Below the pieces are notes generated by a model that saw nothing but the letters and a program-made list of their open reading frames with translations, searched no databases and was not told the DNA's origin. The translations under genes and the position numbers were made by a program. 64,000 bases of DNA from Gammaproteobacteria bacterium. GTDB lineage: Bacteria > Pseudomonadota > Gammaproteobacteria > Pseudomonadales > Azotimanducaceae. The DNA lies in the NCBI GenBank assembly GCA_026707735.1, contig JAPOWH010000003.1:172566-236565 (forward strand), read 5' to 3'. Shown here one piece after another: positions 26,308 through 34,289 of this stretch (within the stretch, counting starts at the first letter, position 1; each line of letters begins with the position of its first letter).

Positions 26308-26940
26308 GTGGATCAGCGAATACCGATGCCGTACGATAGCGACCAGGACAATCCCTACACCGTCCCAAAATCAGACCTCACTGTGTCTACAGGTCCGTTA
26401 ATCGAGTGGAACGACACCACAGTCCGAAGTGCCACGGCTATAGTTTGTCGAGTATTGACCTGTGCCTGGGCTACCTACTTCACATTTGTGATAGCCCATA
26501 TGTCAACTTACTGGCTATTGAAAGACAACATTCGTTTGATACTTATTGACTTACCCTGGGTCGTGCTTTGTGCAGCTCTTGCGATTCCTATTGTCGTCTT
26601 TGTTCCAAGCAGGATTATTGTACAGATTTGCCGTCGAAAGATTGGCGTGTCAGGATTCTTGAACAAGTGGGATAAGAATGTTAAGGATATTCTTGGACGC
26701 CCATTAACAGCTTCCTTTACATGGGTGGGAATGATTGCCGCATTGTCTATGGTTTGGCAGGGATTGAAGGTGATTTGGCTTGACATTGGACCGAGTAACA
26801 TCACTTGGTTTCTGGCGATGGTTATTGCTCTTTCCCTCGCATTTGTGATTTCACTCCCGATATGCCGGATAGCTTGCCTTGGCATTGAAAAACGACTGGA
26901 CAAGATGGAGGAAGCTACGCAGCTTCATTCCGAACTATAG
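26308..26940 (+). CDS. Small four-helix membrane protein with NPYTVP motif, member 5
   Basis: DNPYTVPKSDLTVS is followed by WNDTTVRSATAIVCRV, four hydrophobic segments and a C-terminal LGIEKRLDKMEEA helix. The start is GTG at 26308 or ATG at 26326. In the third loop, a basic patch and FLNKWDKNVKDILGRPL resemble the FVQKHD / FLEFWRKR segments of other members, so this loop seems to be the most conserved cytosolic part apart from the head. Function unknown. Confidence 0.75.
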   Translation: MDQRIPMPYDSDQDNPYTVPKSDLTVSTGPLIEWNDTTVRSATAIVCRVLTCAWATYFTFVIAHMSTYWLLKDNIRLILIDLPWVVLCAALAIPIVVFVPSRIIVQICRRKIGVSGFLNKWDKNVKDILGRPLTASFTWVGMIAALSMVWQGLKVIWLDIGPSNITWFLAMVIALSLAFVISLPICRIACLGIEKRLDKMEEATQLHSEL

Positions 26941-27110
26941 CTAATCACTCTACAGCTGGCATTGGATCAAAGCAGTCTAGGAAACTTGGTGCGCCCGAGA
27001 TAGCTTGAATGCTGATTGTTGGAATTTACACATTTGAACCTGCTCTAGCTCAAGTCGCTTTTCTTGAACTCAGTAAAATTTTTTTGAGTTCGATGTGCGG
27101 TCGTTGATTC

Positions 27111-28283
27111 ATGGTGGTGTGGTTCGCTAGAACGTTGCTTTCATTGCCTGTCATTTTGCTCATAGGTTGCTACTCAGCACCAGTGTTTCTACCGACTCCC
27201 GAGGACCAAAAAACGAATGAAGCGCAATCGGAACAATGGATTCAGGCGTTTAATGAAAATGCAGAAAAGCAATCCCATATTGCCGGACTTGCGTATCCAC
27301 TGCTAGTGGCAAACTCCGACCTTTGCGGTTCCAAGGTAGTCACCGAGCTAGGAATTCAATGGATTGTTTTTAATGACGTTGTGGGTGTGGTTGGTCGTGT
27401 TGCAGCAATTAATCTTGGCATATCGCACAATCCCTATCTGACCGTGGTTACGCCGGGATCTCCGGCCGCTAAGGCTGGATTGCAAGAAGGCGACACATTG
27501 CTGTCGTTAAACGGCTCTCGTATTGGAAAGGATCGAAATTGGGTTGCTTGGGTAAACAACACGCGGCTGTATCGTTGGCGATTCAATCGATTCCTGAATC
27601 GTGCGTTGAGCCAGCGCTCTTCGATTACGGTTCAATACCGCCGAGGCAACGAGATTCTCCAAACAGATATTCAACCTGTCAGAAGGTGCGACTTTGATGT
27701 GTTCGTGATTGAGTACAGTTTCCTTGCCTCAGAAATTGACGGCGCGGCTGTTTCTTCTAGTGAATTCAGTCCTCTCAACTCAATCTCATATGGGGGAACC
27801 ATTCTTATATCGAGCGGTTTATACGAATGGGCACAAACCGACCGCGAACTGCAGATGTTCATAGCTCACGAGTTGGCACATGAGATTGTGGGCCACGGAG
27901 CTCATGCAACGACATGGCTGATCAGCGTAGAACCACTTAAACGGGCTGGACTGTTAGGCGATTTCGGCAGAGGGGGTTTTCTGAATTTTCCCCATCCCAC
28001 CACTCCCAGAAGGTACGACCAAACCCAGGAACAGGATGCTGACTACTTAGCTATGTACCTGCTAGCTCGGGCTGATATCGATGTGAGTGAGTACGCTAAC
28101 ATCTGGACGTTAATTCCCGATGATGCTCCTATTATGGACACTCATGGCAACCTGGAGAATCGTCGAAAAGTCATAGAATCCACACTCGTCGAGATTCAAA
28201 CGAAGATTGACTCAGGCCTCCCATTGGATCCAATATCGTCTCCGGCTCTAAAGAAAAACGGTGGAACGGCCGACGCATCCTAA
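27111..28283 (+). CDS. M48-type zinc metallopeptidase lipoprotein with PDZ domain
   Basis: The N-terminal signal ends with a lipobox (LLIGC, about residues 17-21), so the enzyme is probably tethered in the envelope. Residues about 100-185 form a PDZ-like domain (PGSPAAKAGLQEGDTLLSLNG). The catalytic motif HELAHEIVGH is at about 253-262, with the third zinc ligand in EQDADYLAMYLLARA (about 307). This is the layout of periplasmic M48 proteases such as BepA/LoiP, which monitor outer-membrane proteins, with an added PDZ domain. It sits inside the NPY-motif membrane protein array and might process or be regulated by these proteins; that is speculation. Confidence 0.88.
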   Translation: MVVWFARTLLSLPVILLIGCYSAPVFLPTPEDQKTNEAQSEQWIQAFNENAEKQSHIAGLAYPLLVANSDLCGSKVVTELGIQWIVFNDVVGVVGRVAAINLGISHNPYLTVVTPGSPAAKAGLQEGDTLLSLNGSRIGKDRNWVAWVNNTRLYRWRFNRFLNRALSQRSSITVQYRRGNEILQTDIQPVRRCDFDVFVIEYSFLASEIDGAAVSSSEFSPLNSISYGGTILISSGLYEWAQTDRELQMFIAHELAHEIVGHGAHATTWLISVEPLKRAGLLGDFGRGGFLNFPHPTTPRRYDQTQEQDADYLAMYLLARADIDVSEYANIWTLIPDDAPIMDTHGNLENRRKVIESTLVEIQTKIDSGLPLDPISSPALKKNGGTADAS

Positions 28284-28387
28284 CGCCTTGAATAGTGAAA
28301 GCACAAACTCACTTACACCAAAATATGATGAAGTGGCTCGAGTTCGGACTAAACCATATGTCTTAGACTGTCAATTAACCTGCTAAA

Positions 28388-28984
28388 GTGAACTCCACCG
28401 ACGACAATAATCCACAGCACAATCCCTATTTGACATCAACATCAAAGCCGGCACCGGAACGGCCGTGGGATGAACACGCCAAGCAGGATCGGGACGCTAT
28501 TTTTTGGCGTCGGTTTGTGGCCGGAATGGCGACAGTGTTTGCGACCGTGATCTTGTCTGGACTGCTGTACTCGTTGGCGTTGGCGATATTCGAACAGGGA
28601 AGAATCGTTCAATTCCGTCCAATCGGGCTTGTCCTAGCTGTTTTAGGTTTTGCAGCGATACTCTGTCCGGGCGGGTTTCTCTCTCGCATGTTGTTTGTTT
28701 GGTACCACTCCCATTTGAGCGTTACCGAATTCCTAGAGTTTTGGCGGAAGAGAATGCGAGGGGTGTACGGAAAACCGCTTGCTAATTCATCGTTGTTTGC
28801 ATTTCTAAGCTTAGGGTTGTCCGCGCCGCCGCTTCAACTCTTGCAGTACGAGCCAGAAGGTAGGCTCATCTTTTGTTCATATCTCGTAGCGGCTTCAGTG
28901 ACTGCTTTGGCGTGCATTCCACTGTGGAAAGCCTCGATCGCACGTGTTCGCTGTTCATTGGATGAGTTAGGAACGGAGGAGTAG
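28388..28984 (+). CDS. Small four-helix membrane protein with NPYLTS head, member 6
   Basis: The protein starts with GTG and reads NPQHNPYLTSTSKPAPERPWDEHAKQ before four hydrophobic segments, then ends with RVRCSLDELG. It shares with the next gene the block IVQFRPIGLVL (VQLRPIALLL there), the CPGGFLSRM / WPGAFLSSK turn and the YGKPL / WGKPL segment, so the two are a recent tandem pair compared with the rest of the array. It lies 2 bp upstream of the next gene. Function unknown. Confidence 0.78.
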   Translation: MNSTDDNNPQHNPYLTSTSKPAPERPWDEHAKQDRDAIFWRRFVAGMATVFATVILSGLLYSLALAIFEQGRIVQFRPIGLVLAVLGFAAILCPGGFLSRMLFVWYHSHLSVTEFLEFWRKRMRGVYGKPLANSSLFAFLSLGLSAPPLQLLQYEPEGRLIFCSYLVAASVTALACIPLWKASIARVRCSLDELGTEE

Positions 28985-28986
28985 TC

Positions 28987-29565
28987 GTGGTCGGTGTAGA
29001 TCAGCACAATCCCTATGTTGCACCCCATTCGGTCCTAACAGCCGAAATCGATGTCCCAAAACGCAATATAGAAGCTATAGTGCGCTGGCGAGTATTGGGT
29101 GTCCTTGCAACCTATGCCGTCAACACTGCATCCTCTCTTGCGTTGTATTCAGCTGGTCTACTGTTGCTGGTTTCGGGTGGACTTGTTCAATTGCGCCCAA
29201 TCGCACTACTCTTGGTGGCTTCGGGCTATGCGCTAGCTATTTGGCCAGGAGCTTTTCTGTCTAGCAAAGTGGCTGCGTACTTCCATTGCAGAAATCCAGA
29301 CCTTCGAAAATTGGACCACGTCTGGACAAAGTCCGTTGAATCGCTTTGGGGAAAACCGTTGGTGCTCTCTGTCTTATATGGGTTCGTAGCTCTAGGTTTG
29401 AATTTTAGTCTAGTCAGAATGCTCATTAGAGACCCCGATTGGTCGCTATTACTGGGTGCTACACTTGTAGCACTTCCAGTTACCGTCGTCCTCTGCTTCC
29501 CGCTATGGAGAGCTATTGTCCGAACATGCCTTAATTCACTTCGTGAGTTGAGATCGGTAATTTAG
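28987..29565 (+). CDS. Small four-helix membrane protein with NPYVAP motif, member 7
   Basis: The GTG start is 2 bp after the previous stop, so the pair is surely co-transcribed. The head is DQHNPYVAPHSVL, followed by four hydrophobic segments and a C-terminal CLNSLRELRSV helix. It is the closest relative of member 6. Function unknown. This is the last array member; the following 384 bp contain no convincing gene. Confidence 0.78.
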   Translation: MVGVDQHNPYVAPHSVLTAEIDVPKRNIEAIVRWRVLGVLATYAVNTASSLALYSAGLLLLVSGGLVQLRPIALLLVASGYALAIWPGAFLSSKVAAYFHCRNPDLRKLDHVWTKSVESLWGKPLVLSVLYGFVALGLNFSLVRMLIRDPDWSLLLGATLVALPVTVVLCFPLWRAIVRTCLNSLRELRSVI

Positions 29566-29949
29566 CAATGCGTCAATTGCCGGGCCGATCCATCGTCACC
29601 TGGACTATGGTTCGATTACAAGAAGGACACTCCTGTTCAACCGAATCGAGAGATTCGAGCATAGGGCAAGCAACCTATGATCAAAAACGGATCGGTTTGG
29701 TGCTTGACACTTGCCGCTGGTCGCAAGTGTACGTCCGCGACAAGAATAGGGTTCGCGACACTTTGGTTGACATGTATGTTGACGGGAGCGGGAGAACCCC
29801 ATAGACGTTTCGCAATTCCTCGTCCAACTCCATTTCAATTGGCTGTCGAATAATGCACTTATTCGCGCTATTGCCGAGCAGGAGCACCAAAATTCCATAG
29901 AACCGCATCGTCACCGAGACATGCGACCACGCCAACCGGGTTCAAACCA
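29566..29949. other. Intergenic region without a convincing gene
   Basis: Short frames exist on both strands. One on minus (29681-29935) encodes a signal-like head MRFYGILVLLLG and 84 residues in total, but has no ribosome site and no recognisable family. One on plus (29568-29804) begins 3 bp after the previous stop but looks non-coding. I see no repeat or RNA. Confidence 0.35.
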
Positions 29950-31071
29950 ATGCCACGACAAGTATCAGAGTCTTTCCTCTATGCCCCACCCAAACTCGCA
30001 GCATCTGCAGTGCTTGCGACCCTTCTCTTGAGCGCTTACGGATGCGGACTTAGTTTGCCTGACAAAAACAATACTAAGACTATATTCGTCAATATCGCCC
30101 CAAACACCGAGGAGATTGCTGCACGACATTACCCTTATTCCGTAACCACAAGCAGTGTCGATACAAGAGAGGAAAAATGTCGATGGAACACTAGCTGGGA
30201 GACGATTGAACCTCTCTTTACGCCCGATGGGGAAAACTTGCTGATAGATCGTTACAACAATGTCTTCATGGACTTGGTTGGCTTCCACTCTGAGTTCGTC
30301 TTCTACGACGCGACGACGTGCAGGAAAGTACGTAGCTTTGCAGTTTCAGGATTGGATGTGACCCACTCGTTGGAGTTTTCTAACGACGGAAGGTATCTCG
30401 TTAGAGCGTCATCGGAAATGTACAAATACAAAGCACAAGCTCAGCAGATTGAGTCCGACACAGGCAAAATCATCCGGGAGTGGAACTACACGGAATCACA
30501 TTCTCCAAGTGTTGGATTGTCTAGTGACGGGTCACTATTGGTAATCGGCCTATCGCATCACAAAAATGAGGAAGACACTGAAAGCCACTTGGGCGACCAT
30601 CTAGCAGCGCACAAGAACAGGGAAGACGCAGAAGACTATTTGGACGAACACATTGGAAGGGTCGTTCTTGTAGATTTCAGTTCGGGAGACGTCATTAGAG
30701 ACTGGATTGAAAGCGAGACCAACGGGATTGCATCGGTAGACGCTTCGTCGAATGGAGACGTAATTGCGTTGGGGTTTCGCGATGGAACGGCCAAAGTACT
30801 TCAGTGGCGTTCGGAAGCTCCCGCAACAATTGTCCAGCATACGGGAGTAGTGGACAAACTGATGATTTCTCCCGACGACAGCTTGGTTTTTTTGAGGTCC
30901 AGCAAGGACGCCAAGAGGCTGGTTGCTCATCAATTGGATTCTGGCGAGCAGATGCATGAATTTGAGTTTGAAGGACCGATTCATGATTTCGACATATCCA
31001 GCGACAGCAAGACTCTCGTAGTGGGTGCGGGAAGCACCACCGAAATTTTGGACTTGGACACAGAGAGCTAG
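29950..31071 (+). CDS. Beta-propeller (WD40-like) lipoprotein
   Basis: After a signal with lipobox LSAYGC (about residues 27-32), the protein has recurring blade-like strands with the '(S/T)-x-D-G-x-x-L-V' pattern: LFTPDGENLLI, EFSNDGRYLV, LSSDGSLLVIGL, DASSNGDVIALGF, ISPDDSLVFLRS and ISSDSKTLVVGAG. This is typical of WD40/YVTN propellers used as binding platforms, here on the periplasmic side of an envelope membrane. An acidic, His-rich insertion (HHKNEEDTESHLGDHLAAHK and a similar copy) interrupts the middle of the propeller. Ligand unknown. It precedes the helical-repeat protein trio by 28 bp. Confidence 0.75.
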   Translation: MPRQVSESFLYAPPKLAASAVLATLLLSAYGCGLSLPDKNNTKTIFVNIAPNTEEIAARHYPYSVTTSSVDTREEKCRWNTSWETIEPLFTPDGENLLIDRYNNVFMDLVGFHSEFVFYDATTCRKVRSFAVSGLDVTHSLEFSNDGRYLVRASSEMYKYKAQAQQIESDTGKIIREWNYTESHSPSVGLSSDGSLLVIGLSHHKNEEDTESHLGDHLAAHKNREDAEDYLDEHIGRVVLVDFSSGDVIRDWIESETNGIASVDASSNGDVIALGFRDGTAKVLQWRSEAPATIVQHTGVVDKLMISPDDSLVFLRSSKDAKRLVAHQLDSGEQMHEFEFEGPIHDFDISSDSKTLVVGAGSTTEILDLDTES

Positions 31072-31099
31072 ATTTCGTCAACTCTAGACGAATATTCTT

Positions 31100-31762
31100 A
31101 TGTTCAACAGACATTTAGTCTTGGACATTAGATTCCTCGCGGGAATTGTGTCCGGCGCATTTCTTTGCATCGTGTTGTGTATCGGTATTGAGGAGTTGAC
31201 GAGTGACTTGGGCGATGGTCAGAGGTCACCGGTCGAAAATGCCGCTTCTGTCTCGGACTCAAGTGTTGCAACCGATCCCTCGCAAGAAGAGCAGTTGCAA
31301 GCAATTCTCGAAATGCAAAGTCCCAGCGAACGTCGAAGAGCAGTGCAGTCTCTGCTTTTCGAGCTGGACGCCAAGCAACTGATACAACTAATCTCAGCAT
31401 CTGCTAGCCTAGAAGCCTCGCCCAAACTTCGGGCAGTGCAAGCGCAGATGTTTGAGGAACTTGCGGGAATTGATCCCGAGAGAGCGTTGAGGCAAGTGTC
31501 GCGCATGCCCCTTCATGGGCAGCAGGAGCTCTTGACGGTTGTGTTCAGAGAATGGTCGCGCTCAAACATGCGAAGCGCATTGCGCCGAGCCCACGCGATG
31601 GAATCTCCATACGCGGACGTTGCAGTGCAAGCAGTAATATCGGAGCGGGCAGACCTCTCGGACTCCGATCTGATGAAGATTGCCCGGGATCACAATGTGG
31701 AACGCATTGCTAGCAACTCACGGTGGCATTCCGATCAATCTGTACAATGTCAGTATTACTGA
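31100..31762 (+). pseudogene. 3'-truncated copy of the helical-repeat membrane protein
   Basis: Residues 1-205 or so are the same protein as the first third of the gene at 32427 (signal-anchor helix, then SVSDSSVATDPSQEEQLQAI and the ERALRQVSRMPLHGQQ block). The match stops sharply at a GCTAGC (31709-31714), after which about 16 unrelated residues precede a stop. The intact paralogue is 598 residues. DNA identity is moderate in the first 330 bp and almost complete in the last 284 bp of the match. It may still be translated as a short protein with an N-terminal anchor. Confidence 0.75.
31431..31714 (+). repeat. 284-bp near-identical tract shared with 32758-33041 (copy 1)
   Basis: I count two mismatches over 284 bp between this stretch and 32758-33041, whereas the flanking coding DNA upstream differs at roughly one base in eight and the DNA downstream is unrelated. 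The sharp changes in identity fit gene conversion or a recent recombination between paralogues. Confidence 0.85.
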
Positions 31763-31879
31763 TTCCCATTGTCTTGACAACACCCTCGGGAGGAAACCAT
31801 GAGAGACAAGAGACAAATGACACACCTAGGTAAAGTATCAATGCGGAGAAACTAACTAGTTCACAGGCCTGGCGCCAGA

Positions 31880-32251
31880 ATGGGACGAGCGAGAAACACA
31901 TTCATGGTGTGGATTGCCCTACTTGCATTGATTTCCACATCTTACGTGATGGCTAGAGAGCATTGGTCATATGCGCAATTGGCTCAGGCTTCAGCGAATA
32001 TTGCTACTCTCACGGCTCCGATAGTGAATGCTCACGCTACTGGTACGCTTTCCGATTCAGATTGGGCAGGTCCTTGGCAAGCGCAAAGTCCCGGAAGTCT
32101 TGCATCGTTGTCTAAGGATGACCTGAGAAGGGCATCAGTCGTGTATTATCTCAATCTTCCCACTTCTATTGATGTTGGGAAGAGAGTCAATGCGCGCGAT
32201 AGCTATCTTGAATGGCTCATCTCGAGGTGGAACGAAGATCGAGGTTGTTGA
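31880..32251 (+). CDS. Small secreted or membrane-anchored protein of unknown function
   Basis: The 123-residue product starts with ATG and a hydrophobic segment (FMVWIALLALISTSYVMA) that is a signal peptide or anchor, followed by a helical, Ala-rich domain (HWSYAQLAQASANIATL) and WLISRWNEDRGC at the end. I recognise no family. It lies between the truncated and intact copies of the helical-repeat gene and may have arrived with the rearrangement that truncated the first copy. Confidence 0.5.
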   Translation: MGRARNTFMVWIALLALISTSYVMAREHWSYAQLAQASANIATLTAPIVNAHATGTLSDSDWAGPWQAQSPGSLASLSKDDLRRASVVYYLNLPTSIDVGKRVNARDSYLEWLISRWNEDRGC

Positions 32252-32426
32252 CGTAGCGTTTGGTCCTGATAGCGTGTCTTAACGGTTCTCGATCCCTCGA
32301 AAGAGTGGGGATCGAACTTAGTTTGTGCAGCGTTTCTAGTTCGAGTCCTCATTTCCTCGTGCAGATTCGAAGAACTCGCAGACGTTCCAGAGTTTGGGAC
32401 ACGATTGGCGTTAGATCGTACCTGCG

Positions 32427-34223
32427 ATGATTAGCAGACATCTACTTTTGGATATTAGATTCCTTACGGGGATTCTATCCGGCGCATTACTTTGCATCGT
32501 GTTGTGCATCGGTATTGAGGAGTTGACGAGTGACTTGGGCGAGGGTACGAGGTCATCGGTCGAAAATGCCGCTTCTGTCTCGGACTCAAGTGCTGCAACC
32601 GATCCCTCGCAAGAAGAGCAACTGCAGGCAATCGTCGAAATTCAGAGTCCCACTGAACGTCGAATAGCAGTGCGTTCGCTGCTTTTCGACCTGGACGCCA
32701 AGCAACTGGCAATACTAATCTCAACATCCGCTAGCTTAGAAGCTTCGTCCAAGCTTCGGGCAGTGCAAGCGCTGATGTTTGAGGAACTTGCGGGAATTGA
32801 TCCCGAGAGAGCGTTGAGGCAAGTGTCGCGCATGCCCCTTCATGGGCAGCAGGAGCTCTTGACGGTTGTGTTCAGAGAATGGTCGCGCTCAAACATGCGA
32901 AGCGCATTGCGCCGAGCCCACGCGATGGAATCTCCATACGCGGACGTTGCAGTGCAAGCAGTAATATCGGAGCGGGCAGACCTCTCGGACTCCGATCTGA
33001 TGAAGATTGCGCGGGATCACAATGTGGAACGCATTGCTAGCCATCTCATCCTCGAGTCGCAGGTGATGCGATCAATGGGGCGACCGACCCGAGCCATCGA
33101 TATGGTCGCAAGCTCTGATTTGGATGAGGGTCAGCAGCTCGCCCTTCTCAAGCGTCTCTTTCGCACTTGGATACAGCGAAATGGGATCGACGGGATTCTG
33201 CCGCTATTCCCCGATATCCATAGCACATTTCGGGCCAAGACAACGATCCTTGAGGGTCTGTTTGCGGACATTGCCAGACACAATCCCCAGGCGGTTTGGG
33301 AAGGCGTCTTGAGTGGTTCAGTCGAATTGCAGCAGCGGGCTGCACCCGCAGTTCTGGCCGCGTGGGCCGAGAGCGATCCCCACGAGGTGCTGCAGGCGGT
33401 ATCGGGTCTCAATGATGGATACCTACGCGGCCTGAGCTACAGTCGATTGATCGAAGCATGGAGCCGTGTCCATCCGGCGGACCTGTTGGAGAATGCGCGG
33501 CTTTTTCCCCAGGCATACAGGGAATCGGCAATTGTGACGGCAATAGCGCGGCTGGCCCGTACCGGTTCAATAGACGAAGCTAGGCGTCACTTGCAGGATA
33601 TAAAGTCTCGTGGGGAGTCTGTTGACCGACCGTCGGTCGAATTGGTAAGAGCTTGGGCTATAAGAGATCCAGCGGCTGCCACAGCGTGGACACTTGAATT
33701 TGCTCCCGAGGAATCCAGCTTGCGCGGTTCCCTGCTGGGCAATGCCTTGCCGAAACTCGCGCTTGTCGACCCCGACGAGGCCATGCAAATAGCTCTAGCA
33801 CATCCCTATGACGAGTCTTCGAGCTTCGTGAAACCGGACATGTGGGTGGTTCAAGGATTGGCATCCAGTGGTCGACTCGATATTGCGCGGACGCTGCTAG
33901 ATGAAGTTCGAGAACCGATGAGATTAGGTTCGTTCGCTTCAATGGGCATGGCCTTCATCGAGTTCGGCCAGCCTGACGAAGCCGTCACACTTGCCCAAGA
34001 GCTGAGCGAAGCCGATCAGGAACACTACTTCGCGAGAATCACGGCTCTATGGCTGTCCCTGAGTCCGGATCACCTGATCGACAATCTTGAGAGCCTGCCA
34101 AGCGAAGGAGTGCGGAAAGCTGTTGCGAAGGCGACATTGGACATGCAGAGGTACGTTTCACACCTTTCGACGGAACAAACCGAGTATGCGAGAACTTTCC
34201 TGGACGCGGCCGGCGCGGAATGA
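32427..34223 (+). CDS. Membrane-anchored helical-repeat protein
   Basis: An N-terminal transmembrane segment (about residues 8-30, LTGILSGALLCIVLCIGIEE) anchors a long, almost entirely alpha-helical domain. Roughly 35-residue units recur with the pattern 'W-A-x-x-D-P-x-x-A', e.g. LAAWAESDPHEVLQAV, IEAWSRVHPADLLENA, VRAWAIRDPAAATAW and LALVDPDEAMQIAL, resembling HEAT/TPR-type superhelices that scaffold protein complexes. It is paralogous to the gene at 34290 over its whole length and to the truncated gene at 31100 at the 5' end. The role is unknown; the topology suggests a periplasmic scaffold. Confidence 0.75.
   Translation: MISRHLLLDIRFLTGILSGALLCIVLCIGIEELTSDLGEGTRSSVENAASVSDSSAATDPSQEEQLQAIVEIQSPTERRIAVRSLLFDLDAKQLAILISTSASLEASSKLRAVQALMFEELAGIDPERALRQVSRMPLHGQQELLTVVFREWSRSNMRSALRRAHAMESPYADVAVQAVISERADLSDSDLMKIARDHNVERIASHLILESQVMRSMGRPTRAIDMVASSDLDEGQQLALLKRLFRTWIQRNGIDGILPLFPDIHSTFRAKTTILEGLFADIARHNPQAVWEGVLSGSVELQQRAAPAVLAAWAESDPHEVLQAVSGLNDGYLRGLSYSRLIEAWSRVHPADLLENARLFPQAYRESAIVTAIARLARTGSIDEARRHLQDIKSRGESVDRPSVELVRAWAIRDPAAATAWTLEFAPEESSLRGSLLGNALPKLALVDPDEAMQIALAHPYDESSSFVKPDMWVVQGLASSGRLDIARTLLDEVREPMRLGSFASMGMAFIEFGQPDEAVTLAQELSEADQEHYFARITALWLSLSPDHLIDNLESLPSEGVRKAVAKATLDMQRYVSHLSTEQTEYARTFLDAAGAE
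32758..33041 (+). repeat. 284-bp near-identical tract shared with 31431-31714 (copy 2)
   Basis: This copy lies inside the intact 598-residue gene. The tract ends exactly at the GCTAGC where the truncated copy departs, so that site marks the recombination boundary. Confidence 0.85.
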
Positions 34224-34289
34224 TTTTCAGACTCGGAAGCGAAATTCCATTTGAATGTCGTTGAACCAAGAGACAAGGACTAACTGATA

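Noticed and set aside
29681..29935. Minus-strand frame with a signal-like N-terminus
   Set aside because: No ribosome site, no family match and low-quality composition after residue 20; not supportable as a gene.
29930..29950. GGTTCAAACC, a possible tRNA T-loop
   Set aside because: No flanking T-stem or acceptor pairing and no D- or anticodon arm upstream. No intact tRNA was found in the window.
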